From positions 4,767,419-4,831,418 of the forward strand of contig CM030939.1 of assembly GCA_018136815.1 (NCBI GenBank): 64,000 bases of DNA. Reading direction: 5' to 3'. The notes under the pieces were generated by a model. The model worked only from the letters and a program-made list of their open reading frames with translations, was not told where the DNA came from and did no database searches. Positions within the stretch are counted from its first letter, which is position 1, and the number at the start of each line of letters is the position of its first letter. Of the stretch, positions 52,368 to 63,136 are shown piece after piece. The stretch comes from Isochrysis galbana (taxonomy: Eukaryota; Haptophyta; Isochrysidales; Isochrysidaceae). The translations under genes and the position numbers were made by a program.

Positions 52368-54374
52368 TCATTCCCTAGACCATCCGACACCCCACATTGC
52401 TGGATGCGGCGTGCATGTTGTGCGGATGCCATCGACTGCGACGTGTTCCCAACCGGGTGGCAGGCCAACGACCGAAATGACTGACGATGTCGCTGCTCGC
52501 CCATTGGCACTTACTTTTTCGGTCTTGTTCTTGTCTTCCTCCGCCTTTCGTTGCTTTGTTACCTCCTCGATCATCCGTTGCGGCTGGCGGCGTACGCGCT
52601 CGCTGCGTGCGCAATCTACAACATTGCATGCGCCTCTGTGGCCGCTGGCCTTGTTGCACCCATACATACCGCAAATGTATGTCGGCCTTGCTTTTGCCTC
52701 AATCTGCCCTCTTGAAATAGATGGCGATTGTTTGGAGCGCGTCCTATCCGGATCGCTATGGGCGCCATCAGTGCTAACACCACGACGAAGGTCTCCCTGA
52801 CGGTAAGTAGCGTCGGCAGCGCCTCCTGCCGTCTCCATGCGCGTGTGATGACCATTACTTGACTGGCCTAGCAAGGCAGCACAGGGCATAGCCCCTTCCC
52901 CAGAGTCGCCGCACGCAAAACACGTGACAGTGACCGAATGGCTTGCGCTCTCTAGCAACCCCGACGGCACCACGCCTTTGCGAACGCTCTCTTCGATGAG
53001 CATTCCAAAGTCAGCAAGTCTCGATACGCTGAGGGTTCTCAAGGCGCTCGCCATGCCTCCCACAACAGGCGGCTGATTGGTCGCTTGCCCAGGTTGTATG
53101 GGTGCCTCTGGCGATTGTGAAGTGACAACACTTGTGTCGACAGCATCGAGTGGAGAGCATCTCAGAGGTTCCGCCCCCGGGCGAGCTTGGGCTGGGGCAT
53201 GTTGAGTACTGCCGCCAATAGCGTCTCTACGTGCGACCTTGCGCAGCTGTTCATTGAATTGAGCGCGTAGATCAGATAAGCTCTCAGTCATTTTGGGAGC
53301 TTGCCATAGGCTGCTAGGACACAGTGCATGAGCAAAGGCGAGCGACCCACGACGGAATTTTTCGGCTCGCCGAATCTCTTTTGCGTCTTCCCTTTCCCGC
53401 ATTTGCGCCCAACGAGAGGCAATGCCGGCTTGGTTTGACGTGGTGCGTCCCTTCTCTGACACCGAAGGAAGTAACCTTTTCGAAGCCTTTGCGAATGGAA
53501 TTTCTTTCCCGTCCCTTACTTGCATAGCCAGAAGTCTGTTGCGACAGCGGATGCCTTGCGGGGAGCAATACAGCCAATTTTTTCGCTGGGATCCGCCGCG
53601 ATACGAAGGCAGCATCCTCCAGCCCTCTGCTGATGCACCCTGCCACAATGTCTTGTCCACAACGGCAGGCGGCTGTTCTTCCGAAAGCATCCAATCTGCG
53701 AGCCAATCTGGTCGTACTCTTTCCTTTGGGTGGGAAGGCATTGGAAGAGGCGCACTCTGGCTCGCGCTTGTGAACGCTTGTGAGGCGGAAGTCATCGACG
53801 TGCCGCATGAATATGAGGACTCCCGGCTAGACGAATGACCCATTTCGAGCTCACCGGTCGTCTGGACGCGGGGCTCATCTGACGATACTTGCAGCTTGCC
53901 CGGGCCGTCGTCATGGATAGGCGCTGGTCGAGTTCTCTCGAAAGTAGCCGATGGCATTGACTGTTCTGCAGCGTCCCTCACTTCATCATCGTCAGAATTG
54001 GGCACTGTACAGGCACCGACCGAAATGTGTCGGGCTTGAGCAGTTGTTGCATGAATGGATGAGGTCGTGTCATACCTTGAGGCTTCGGGCAGCGAGGCTG
54101 GAGGGCTTGGAGGTGGCGGCAGGCTGCGGTGGGTTGCAGCGTCCTTCTCGATGAGCATGTCTTTAACGTGTACCTCGTCGATCTCGTCGGGCCAGTTGCT
54201 CCACTGCACCTTCCAGAAGGAATTGTCAATCTGCTTTATGAGAATGCCGTAGACTCGAGCGGTTCTCCACTTTGGGCCAAACTCTGCGCGAGACCAGCGC
54301 TCTTCCCGCCGGTTCTTGGAGACCTTACCGTCGAATCGCCAGGCCGCAATTGAGACGTTGCCGCCCACCTGCAT
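52368..54374 (-). CDS. MBD-like chromatin-associated protein, putative
   Basis: 668 residues from the ATG at 54374; the open frame continues upstream through poly-C/CT sequence, which I take as non-coding. Residues 1-85 resemble a small beta-barrel (tudor/PWWP-like) domain: GGNVSIAAWRFDGKV, VYGILIKQID, WKVQWSNW. Near 255-290 a block GWRMLPSYRGG...NWLYCSPQGIRCRNR fits a methyl-CpG-binding (MBD/TAM) domain core, where a W/Y-x-SP-G---RS pattern is typical. Near 565-582, CGMYGCNKASGHRGACN looks like a small zinc-binding motif. The C terminus has LPPGWEHVAVDG. The rest is Ser/Pro-rich. None of these calls is firm alone; together they suggest a nuclear DNA- or histone-reading protein. The last residues (WGVGWSRE) may run into an intron. 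Confidence 0.5.
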   Translation of the reverse strand: MQVGGNVSIAAWRFDGKVSKNRREERWSRAEFGPKWRTARVYGILIKQIDNSFWKVQWSNWPDEIDEVHVKDMLIEKDAATHRSLPPPPSPPASLPEASRYDTTSSIHATTAQARHISVGACTVPNSDDDEVRDAAEQSMPSATFERTRPAPIHDDGPGKLQVSSDEPRVQTTGELEMGHSSSRESSYSCGTSMTSASQAFTSASQSAPLPMPSHPKERVRPDWLADWMLSEEQPPAVVDKTLWQGASAEGWRMLPSYRGGSQRKNWLYCSPQGIRCRNRLLAMQVRDGKEIPFAKASKRLLPSVSEKGRTTSNQAGIASRWAQMREREDAKEIRRAEKFRRGSLAFAHALCPSSLWQAPKMTESLSDLRAQFNEQLRKVARRDAIGGSTQHAPAQARPGAEPLRCSPLDAVDTSVVTSQSPEAPIQPGQATNQPPVVGGMASALRTLSVSRLADFGMLIEESVRKGVVPSGLLESASHSVTVTCFACGDSGEGAMPCAALLGQSSNGHHTRMETAGGAADATYRQGDLRRGVSTDGAHSDPDRTRSKQSPSISRGQIEAKARPTYICGMYGCNKASGHRGACNVVDCARSERVRRQPQRMIEEVTKQRKAEEDKNKTEKVSANGRAATSSVISVVGLPPGWEHVAVDGIRTTCTPHPAMWGVGWSRE

Positions 54375-54397
54375 TGGAGAGGGAGTAGGCTGTGTGT

Positions 54398-54700
54398 GTG
54401 TGGGGGGGGGGGGGGGGGGGGAGCGAGAGCGAGAGCTGCGAGAGTAGAGGGCGGGCCGGGGGAGTAGAGGGAACACACAGAGAGAAGGAAGAAAAAGGGG
54501 GGAGGGGGGGGGGGGGGGGGGGGGGCGGGGGAGAAGAGCGAGAGAGAGGTACTCCTGTGGAAGGAGAAGAGGAAGATTCGGTAGGAGACAGAGAAGAAAA
54601 GGAAGAGCGAGGAGGGGAGGAGAAAGAGGGAGGGAAGAGAGAAAGGAAGAGAGATAGAATAGATTTAAAAGAGAAGAAAAAAGAGATTTGATTGAGAACG
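54398..54700 (+). repeat. Poly-G and purine-rich low complexity at the 5' side of the MBD-like gene
   Basis: G runs at 54401-54420 and 54502-54524 and GA-rich sequence to about 54690. It would be the pyrimidine-rich 5' UTR or promoter on the gene's strand. Confidence 0.9.
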
Positions 54701-55408
54701 ACAAAAAATCAATTACACATCACAAAAGAACTCACAAGTTGCAACTTATTTTCGATTTTGTTCTTGTTCGTTCGTGAACCAAAAGAACCCAAAACATGGC
54801 AACTGCAACCGCAACTGCGACATGCAGCACCTCCCAAGGTGCATCGCCGCTTAATTAAGAGATAGCGTATATCATGATATCATGGATCATGCTATGGTTT
54901 TATGGTGGGTGGTGGAGCAGGTGGCGCAATCGCATGAGGTGTTGTGTGTTGTGTGCTCCGGTTCCGCGGTGGATCGGCGTGCGTCTACCGCCTGCGGTCC
55001 ACAAGCCACCGGCCGGCCGCTTTAGCCTTTGGGGCTAATTTAGGGCTGCTAAATAGCTAAAACATAAAACACATTATTTTTTACACGGTGAGACAATGCC
55101 GGGTGCTGACGCCAATAGCCAAAAGTATCGGAGCTATTCGCCCCGCGTGACGGCCCGCGTGAGCGTGCACAAGTACAACATGAAGCACGACACCGCCTTC
55201 CCTTGGCCGTGCCATCGCTTCCCCATGCCAGAACCCCTCTTCTCTATGTTTCACTAGACGTTGCTCTGGGATAGAGCGTTTCCACGGGTGCAACATTGCA
55301 AGCGCCAAAGCGAACGTGTGCGGACATGACGGCTGGTGCACGGAGTTGCAAGCGAGAGTAGCTAGACGGACACTCCAAATCTAGCTATAGGAGTTATCGC
55401 GCTCTACA
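54701..55408. other. No gene recognised
   Basis: AT-rich first half, with an AATAATTAAG-like composition, and no supported ORF. Confidence 0.4.
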
Positions 55409-58400
55409 TCAACCAGACTTGAAGGCCGCCATATGCGCCGCAAGATCCCTCGTCCAGTTGGTCGCAAATCTAGATACGTGCGCCTCGACAAGCTTCTGGA
55501 TGACTGGCTTCGGCATGCCCAAGTGTGCAAGTGCCTTGCGCCAGCTAAAGATGAAGCCTCCGCTTGAGCGCATCTCGCGATTGATCTGCACATAGGTGGC
55601 CGTCTGCGGCCGAGTCAACGTTTGCGCGACGATGCGCTCAGCCGGCCCAACCATTTCTAGCATGTTGCCAACATAATGGAAGTGGCGCCCAAGCTTCCCC
55701 GGATCCCAAGAATAGAATACCAGCTTGTGCGGGATGTTGTCGAGATGGGAGAGTGGTAAAGACCAGTGCGTGTCAATAAGCAGGTCGACGGGCGGCTGCT
55801 CGGTACCGCCGCCCATAGTCAACGTGTACGGCGCGCCCTCGCGCCGTTGCATGCAAACTAGACCGCATTGATTGCAAATATCTCGCCAAATCGTTGTGAG
55901 GTATGCGTTGAACATCGGGAAGATCCAGTGCTGCGAGAAGCAAGCGACAAGCAACACCGGATGTGGCGGTGCGCTCACGTTGGTGGGCGAGGCGCCGAAG
56001 CAAGCACTCCGGGCTCGCGCTGGCGTCGCGCTGCTCGCAGGATGCAAGTCAATGACGGGCTTCTCCGGCTCACTAACGATGCGCGGCGGAGTCCATTTGG
56101 GAAGATAATCTGTGGTGGTCGTTGCGCGACACACAGTGAGCAGCACATTGCGCACGTCATTACGCGCAGGGTCATGAGCCGCCAGATTTTCCCAATGTTG
56201 TCGACTTGTGCGCGAAAGGTGCGTCCACAGCCACGAGGTTGTGTACACATTCACAACCTGAGACGACGGGGCAGGCAGGTGAGACGACTCGCGCGGGCGG
56301 ATTCCATATGCCAGGGGAGTGTTGAACGCCTAAACTGGCCTTGAGGCACTCATCCACATAAGGAGCATAAAACGAGTGATCGCTACCACGCAAAATATCT
56401 TTGACGAGCGGCATGACAAGGCAGCCAGGTGAAGCGCGCACCTGCTGCGTGAAATCTGCAGCTTGATTGGCAAAGGCAACGATGCTCTCATTGTCAGGAA
56501 TATCGAAAGGTGAGGCAGCGACAGGCGTGATGACGAGTGGCACACCCAATTCAAGCGCCACCAAGATCTTGGTGTTGACGCCGGTTGTTCGCAAAACTGG
56601 TACTATCATGAGCCGCCACGACAATACCTGAGGTACAGGCCAAGGATTCGCATGAAACTCAGAGCGCCTTCTACCATCAGAGACGGTGTCCACGACGATG
56701 GAGTAGCAGACGCAACGACAGTGCCAACTAGATCTCTTGGAGCCCAGCGAATACATAATACAGGATGACGGGTGACGTATCCGAGCCGGACACCGATTTC
56801 TGCCTCACCTCCTCGAGTAATCCTTCCGCTGACAGGTAGCCCATCTCGTCGATACCCATGGCTTGTTCCTTGCCAGCGTATTGTGTCCCCCATGCCCAGC
56901 CGCAGTGCGCGTCTTCCGTCTTCACGCATGGTACCTAAGATCCGATGGCAGAGTCGCGGAAAGCGCGTAATGTGCGAGATCTCTAAGAATGCATGCCTTC
57001 ATCTTCTCTAGCGTCAGTGGCCGCACAAACTGCACACAGCTGTCTTGGCGCACACCTGCTGGCCCTTGAGCATCCTCTCTCCTGGAGGCCTTCCGATCAA
57101 GCGCATTCTCGCCCCAGGCAACTGTCTTCTTACATCTTCCCAACAGTGCTCAAGGAACCACTGGATGCCTAGATGGTTGGTTGGAGTCAAACCATTACCA
57201 ATGAATCCGATATTGGCTGTGGCGCACGATACGGGAGAACGGGTGCGTAAGACGACGAAACACTGCGAAGTGAGTGGCCCTCCCACAAGGGCGCGCCGAG
57301 GCCAGACACGAAAGGGCCATCTAGCTGGGAGGCATTGCATGAGACTGCAAGACGCATGACAGCGGTTGGTTGCGTTTGCCGCGATTGCGACGGCCAGCAA
57401 GCGCGGGCAGCGCGCCTAGTGAGCATGCCCTGCGGCAGAATGCGCACACTCGCGTCCAAGTGCGAGGTCCTATCGTCCAGACCCTTCGATTGGCCCTCAC
57501 CTGTTGTTAGAAATGTGCGGTCTTGCATCGGGGCTGGCATATTCTTCGACAGGATCCGGAAGGCACGAATGGGCATCCGCAGCAGGTGATAATACGGAAC
57601 GAATGGATAGGACTCCTCCTCTGCCACCTGGTCCATTGCCGAAATGTACATGACCATGTCCACTAGCTGGTACATGTTCTTCTGGCGCAGCCAATAGTTT
57701 CGCGCCCGCTCATTGTAGCCCTCGCGTGTTGGTGGGTGTATCTCCACCTCACCTAGACGCGAGGAGCGAATGGCGTGCGCGTCGTCCGAGAGGAGTGCCA
57801 CGAAGGGCTGCCGATCCTCAGGCGAATGGGCTCGCAGCACAGGTAGCACCAACTCGGCGACCGACGGCTGCGGGTCGTACCAGAACCAGAGGAAGATGAT
57901 GACAACGTTGAAGTACCCCTTGGCCATCAGTTGCGCAAAACGTTCAGACGACGTCCACTCGTAGAGACCGGGCGGTTCACGCAAGCCTTTGCGCAGCTGG
58001 TCCTCCTCGAAGTTTTCGATATGAAGAATCGACGCAAGCTGCTTGGATTTGGGCTGGCGCATTTTAGCAGGCGTGGAGCCACGAAAGAGCATTGACACCT
58101 CCTGGTTCAGGTAGACTAAGTCCTTGACGAAGCGCAGCAGCCGGACGTCACAGCCCATCGACTGCAGATGCTGCTCGTGGATGATAAGTATCCGATTGCG
58201 CGGAAAGGTTCCGGTGCTCTCGCCGCAATCTTTGCCCGAGGCGTGTCTGCTCTGGTTGCTCGCAGGCGGTGCATAGCTCGGCTTGGCCATCGTCTGCTGC
58301 AGGAACTCGGCAGCAGAGAGCACTTCTGCATCGGCGACGCGTGCACGGTGCATCTGGTTGCGCACGGGAGGGGCAAGCTCTTCGGCTGCAGCCGGCGCCG

Positions 58401-58509
58401 CGATCTCCGGCTGCGCGATGATCCATGAGCTCCTGTGTGCGTAGAGCGCCCCCTGAAGCACGAGCAGCACCACGATAATCACGCAGATCACCCCGTGACT
58501 GGGCGCCAT
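55409..58509 (-). CDS. GT4-type glycosyltransferase, type II membrane protein, several exons
   Basis: Starts at 58509 with a signal anchor (VICVIIVVLLVLQGALYA) and a stem, so a Golgi-lumenal enzyme is likely. The first exon (about 58509 to 57300) holds a GT-B N-terminal half: RNRILIIHEQHLQSMGCDVR, LLRFVKDLVYL, VVIIFLWFWYDPQPS. The next exon follows a CCACAG acceptor near 57222 and gives ANIGFIGNGLTPTNHLGIQW, FLEHCWEDVRRQLPGARM and RLIGRPPGE, the start of the donor-binding half. Later pieces include VNTKILVALELGVPLVITP, the GT4 sugar-nucleotide site. A last exon without recognised domain ends at the TGA at 55409. Near 57062 the frame slips by one (GQQ / GVRQDSCVQFV); one extra G would mend it. 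Splice sites after 57000 are uncertain. Donor and acceptor unknown. Confidence 0.72.
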
Positions 58510-58559
58510 GGTGAGAGCGGCTGATCTCCCTCTGGCTCACTTCGTCCCGCCCTCCCCTC

Positions 58560-58610
58560 GCCCCCCCCCCCCCCCCCCCCACCGCTGGTCCTTCCTGTCT
58601 TCCCTCGCTC

Positions 58611-58664
<54 letters not shown>

Positions 58665-58766
58665 CGCTCGCTCGCTCGCTCGCTTGCTCGTTCTCTCGCT
58701 CGTTCTCTCTCTCGCTCGTTCTCTCTCGCGCTCGTTCTCTCGCTCGTTCTCTCTCTCGCTCTCGCT

Positions 58767-58812
<46 letters not shown>
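58560..58812 (+). repeat. Poly-C and (CT)n/(CGCT)n microsatellite
   Basis: A C run at 58561-58580, then CT-rich DNA with a CGCT/TCGT-modulated block. Upstream flank of the glycosyltransferase gene. Confidence 0.95.
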
Positions 58813-59848
58813 GCGAGTGCCCCGCCACCGCCGCCATGCGCGCGCCCGCCCCGCAAAGGAGGGACGAGTGCGGCAAGCGGCGAGGACGCCCTGGGATAAA
58901 ACGAGTATCTAGGGTCTAGAGTAAAGTAGAGAGTACGAATTGCTACTTTTGAGTAGTCTACTCTAGGAGACTTGAATATTTCGATACCGATGTGAGCGAA
59001 CTCATCTAGAGGCATGAGCTTCTTGGATCGGCCCCATTTCTATTAGGCACTATAAAATCTTACCCTTTGGTTTCTAGAAGGTGCTCAAACTGCACGAAAG
59101 CCTCCTCATGTAGAGAGCTTGGCCGACATGTGACATGTGCTTATTTTTTCAGTTGAAGCTCGTTGTGACTCGCAATGTATTTTTTGCATATGTGTGCGCG
59201 ACATCGCGAGCCTCGTGCATCAGCCCCGACATCGAGAACGGGCTCTGAGTCACTCAACGCGCTTTGACACCCAACATCCACACGAGCTGCAAGCCTCCAA
59301 AGCTGCACACATCCCCTGCTCTTCTTGCTTCTTGCACACTCCCTTCTTGAGATTGCCACAAGTATTACAACAAAGGAACAAAGGAACCCATTCCCAGCGC
59401 ATGGAACAAGCTGACAAGAGCACACTAGATGGCATGCCTCAGGTGATGCGCGGCGAGCTCGCTCTCGCTCTCGAAAATCGTCGGCCTTGTCGCGGGCCTG
59501 CACGGTGCTGTAGTTAGTGCCCTTATTTGTTTAGGCATCTCTGGGCGCGAGGGAGGCTTGGGCTTGGCCGTGGGAGCCATGCGGAACGTTGCGGGCCGCT
59601 TCACGAAGCGGGCCGTTCTACGAGGCTCATGCCTCTAGAGTAAACAACACAGTGTTCAGATTATGCATACTCCGTGTCCACCCAATTCCTGGCGCGTGCC
59701 CAACTCCTGGCGCTGCTGTTCTTCTTGCTTCCTGCGACACGACCACGTCCGACGACGGCATCCGGAAAGAATTCAGAAGATACTACATACTACTCTTGGC
59801 TGTACTCTCCGAAAAAATCTAGACGGGAACCCGCCCTCGAAATCACAC
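58813..59848. other. No gene recognised
   Basis: Mixed composition and short ORFs without family resemblance. Confidence 0.4.
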
Positions 59849-59904
59849 TAACCGAACGACCCCTAACCGACCTCGACAGAAGCCGACTGCGGAGGGACGA
59901 ATCA

Positions 59905-60610
59905 CAGTAGACGAAACTATACAAGCCATCCGGAGCATAGGCCCCGGCAAAAGCGCGGGACCAGACGGGATACCGGCGGAAGTCTACAAGGCGCATGAGA
60001 AGCTAGTCGCACCAATCCTAACGGACCTGTACAACCTAACGTTTGATACAGGTGTGATCCCGTTCACCATGAGAGAGGGAGATATCATCCTCCTCTACAA
60101 AAAAGGAGACGCGCGCGACCCCAGAAATTATAGGCCCATAACACTACTACAAACTACAAAGCGACTATAAAATACTAGCTAAAATACTAACCCCTCGACG
60201 AGAAGACTCAGCTGGACAAAGCCACCGTGTCCGACATAACGCGGGTGATTATAAAGAACGGCCCCCAGGCCAAACCCCAGCCAGCACGCGAAGCGTGGAC
60301 TCGGAAACTGGAGCTAACGCACGAAGAGTGGAAGCACGTGGCAAAACTCTACACCCACCCACTGCTAAAACACACAGACAAACACCCTCATTTTAAACAC
60401 ATTACACACAGAAGAATTGGCACACGCAACCGATTCGCGGCGGCGACCACCACGAAGTGTAGACTATGCGGAAAGCACCGCGAAAACTCAACGCACCTGG
60501 CCAGGTGCCCCTCCACACTTCAGATCTTTCAAACCATAGAGGCCGACCGCCAGGATGATCCGGTGCGGCTTCATCGCCGACGGGTGCGGGCACAAAAAGC
60601 ACTTTGGTCT
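59905..60610 (+). pseudogene. Non-LTR retrotransposon (LINE) remnant: RT and C-terminal zinc motif
   Basis: From about 59908 the plus strand reads ETIQAIRSIGPGKSAGPDGI, PAEVYK, LYNLTFDTGVIPF, IILLYKKGDARDPRNYRPIT and LL: the start of a LINE-type reverse transcriptase (blocks 0-2). After a frame slip comes DYKILAKIL. It then jumps, without the YADD region, to a C-terminal part with RIGTRNRFAAATTTKCRLCG and HRENSTHLARCP, a C-x2-C-x7-H-x4-C zinc motif like those ending LINE ORF2 proteins. The element is therefore internally deleted and dead. Confidence 0.85.
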
Positions 60611-60827
60611 GGTGCCATGACACATCCCTTGAAAATCTTGCATGCACCGCTAGTTCATCACGATCGGTGTCCATCTGGAGAAGGGAGAGAGTGCCCAACA
60701 TGGTCCCATGGGCTCGGCTGCTCTGTGGCACCGAGGACGCCGGGAACTCTAGGACACTGCCACAATCCTTGCCGATAGCGCCCAACGAGACTCCACATGG
60801 GATAAACCTTTTCTTTGGGGATAGTAC

Positions 60828-60992
60828 CTAACCGACCACCTAACCGACCACCTAACCGACCACCTAACCGACCACCTAACCGACCACCTAACCGACCACC
60901 TAACCGACCACCTAACCGACCACCTAACCGACCACCTAACCGACCACCTAACCGACCACCTAACCGACCACCTAACCGACCACCTAACCGAC
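60828..60992 (+). repeat. 12-bp minisatellite, about 14 copies
   Basis: Unit CTAACCGACCAC, nearly perfect, at the 3' side of the LINE remnant. Related phrases (CTAACCGAACGACC, CTAACCGACCTCG) lie at 59849-59877 on its 5' side. Being 12 bases long, it reads without stops in several frames; those peptides are artefacts. Confidence 0.97.
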
Positions 60993-61989
60993 CTCACCGG
61001 CGGCGGGCGCGCGCGCACGAATGAGCTGTGGTGATGTGTCACAAGAGAGGTGAGGGGGCAGAACAAGACGGGGGGTTCTGTACCCTGGTGACCAAGACGG
61101 ACACTGCTGTTGGAAGAGAACGACGCGAGGCGAGGGAGGCGGGTGGCAAGAGCAGAGGGCGGAGAGCGCACAGTGGAGAGAGAGAGAGAGAGGAAGCGCG
61201 GCGGCGAGAGGGGAAGCGGCGCGGCGAGGCCGAAGGGAGGGAGAAGAAGGTGGCGTCAATGAGCGGCGGGCGAGGGGGGCCGTGCGGGTGGGGCGGCAGT
61301 GTCGAAATGCGCGGGGTGTCAGAATGCGCGGGAGAAGTGGCGAGCGCGGAGGGAGAGGGGCAGTTCTGAAAGCGCGCACCAGGCTCTTGACCAAAAAAAA
61401 AACGATCGCTTTCAAAGGAATTCGATCAATTTTCTTTGGAGGGGAAAACCAACATGGGATGAGATATCGTGATTTCAACGATATATTGTCGGATCCAGAG
61501 TATTTCCACAATACTCTAGACGGATCCGATGGCTTGTGTGTCTTTTAACTTTAGGATGGGCATTGTTTCTTGAGGGGTGATCGCCGTTTACTTCGAGACT
61601 CTTCGTTGTGGCTTCGTTTCGGTTGGCTGCATTCTTCTCCGGACTCGTTTCTTTGATTGTGGCGACTGTTTACGTGAGTTTTCGGAGTGTCCCTTTGTTG
61701 ACTGGGCGGTTTTTGTGAGTGATGTGTGATCGTGGCTTGTGTCGCCATGTAGCGCGCGCGCTCTCTCTCTCTTTCTCAAGACTGTGCTCTATGCCCCTTG
61801 AGACTTGCCCCACGAACAAGCATTCGCTTGTTTCGACATATATCCACCCTGCCCAAAATCGAGTGAATGGAGTCAGACCACGTGTGTGTTTCAACATGTG
61901 AAGGGTCAAGTTGACTCAAGTAACCTCCAGGTGACAATGAAAGGTGTCAGCAGGGATGGGGATAATTGAACGCTTTTGGTCTTACCCTA
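60993..61989. other. No gene recognised; one AT-richer ORF end
   Basis: G/A-rich to 61370. From 61395 to 61548 the sequence is AT-richer, and a frame reads GIRSIFFGGENQHGMRYRDF, NDILSDPEYFHNTLDGSDGL up to a TAA. This looks protein-like but has no recognised family or start. Confidence 0.35.
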
Positions 61990-62083
61990 GTATACATTTA
62001 ATTTTAAAATAACGCTCTATATACAACTGTGGACATTCGATCGCTCAATTCGACTCATGTCCCACAATTGACGGAACGACACC
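61990..62083 (-). repeat. Dispersed 95-bp AT-rich repeat, copy B (inverted)
   Basis: Reverse complement of 50612-50706. It begins TACATTTAATTTTAAAATAA and ends ACGGAACGACACCT on the plus strand. Confidence 0.8.
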
Positions 62084-62444
62084 TGGATTTCGAAAGATTC
62101 CCTCCTTATTCCTGTGCCTGTGCGTAACTGTCGCCCCCGTCGGATCGTCCGTCGCCCCGTCGCTCTCTTGTCGGCATGTCGGCATTCTCTTCCTTGTTCG
62201 GTCTGTCAGCAGGTTCCTGTGCGTTCCGTGATAAGGATACGTTAGTGTGGAGAGTGTTGACGTGAGTGTGGTGTCATCTCGTCGGTCCAACGGATTCGAC
62301 CGTCTGTCGTCTGTCGTTCTTCGTTCGTCGCTCTCGTTCTCGTTCTCGTCCCCGTTCTCGTCCCTCGTTCTCAACACTACCTCGATACCAAACCTCTCCA
62401 CTCCCTCAGCCCTAGCCTATCTATCCGTCCCGATCCGCCCAGCC

Positions 62445-62642
62445 ATGTCCGCTCCGTCGTCGCGCTCGCCCTCGCCCAAGCCCGTCCTCCCGCCTTTCTC
62501 TGCTGAGGAGGTGGTCCAGCCCGTCATTCCATCACTCCCGGCCACCTTCGCCGCGCCTTCCGCCGATCGTTTCCCTTCCGAATCGTTGCATATCGAGCCA
62601 GTGGTCATGCTCGATCCGTCACGCGCGCGCTGGCGAGAATAA
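62445..62642 (+). CDS. Short Ser/Pro-rich ORF, possible retroelement gag start
   Basis: 65 codons from the ATG at 62445 (SAPSSRSPSPKPVLPPFSAE) following a Ser-rich upstream frame. It ends ARWRE. Position just inside the repeat at 61990-62083 suggests it could be the truncated first ORF of a mobile element. No motif proves it. Confidence 0.25.
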   Translation: MSAPSSRSPSPKPVLPPFSAEEVVQPVIPSLPATFAAPSADRFPSESLHIEPVVMLDPSRARWRE

Positions 62643-63136
62643 GATTAATAAGAAAGCTTTTTTGTTTTTGTTTTTATTATCACTACCGGTACCTAACTGT
62701 CAAGCCTGCAATGCTATGCCTTACCAAGATCTCGGCGTAACATCAGAGTCTATTCTTCATAGGCCACAATTTCGAGCCATGCGCGCAAGAGCACAAGCAG
62801 CAAACCCAAACCCGAGCAGTGAGAGGAGACATGTACAAAATGCATGGGCGCCTAGACATTGTTCTGTCGCGAGTTCTGATCTCACCAGAGCTACTACGCG
62901 AAAATCACGCTTTGAAGCTGTGGTCTTTACCGAGCATACAGCGAGACATCTTGGATTGGCTCACAAAATCTCTCCGCAGCTACACGGCCAAGCTACAGAT
63001 GGCTCACAATTTATCCAACCGCTAGGGCATCGCGGTAGAGGCACCACGCGAACTATGCGCGCACGATGTCAACAAATGCCGTTAACATGAGCCGCGTCTG
63101 GCTTTCCTCGTTGAGATACCGTTGCGACTCAGGATA
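62643..63136. other. No gene recognised
   Basis: Short frames only. The right part is probably 3' flank of the FHA-domain gene. Confidence 0.4.

Noticed and set aside
60828-60992. Telomere or interstitial telomeric repeat
   Set aside because: The 12-base unit only partly resembles TTAGGG-type repeats and is flanked by a LINE remnant and ordinary sequence.
60749-61171. ORFs with RPPN or RWSV repeats
   Set aside because: Artefacts of the 12-bp minisatellite, whose unit is a multiple of three.
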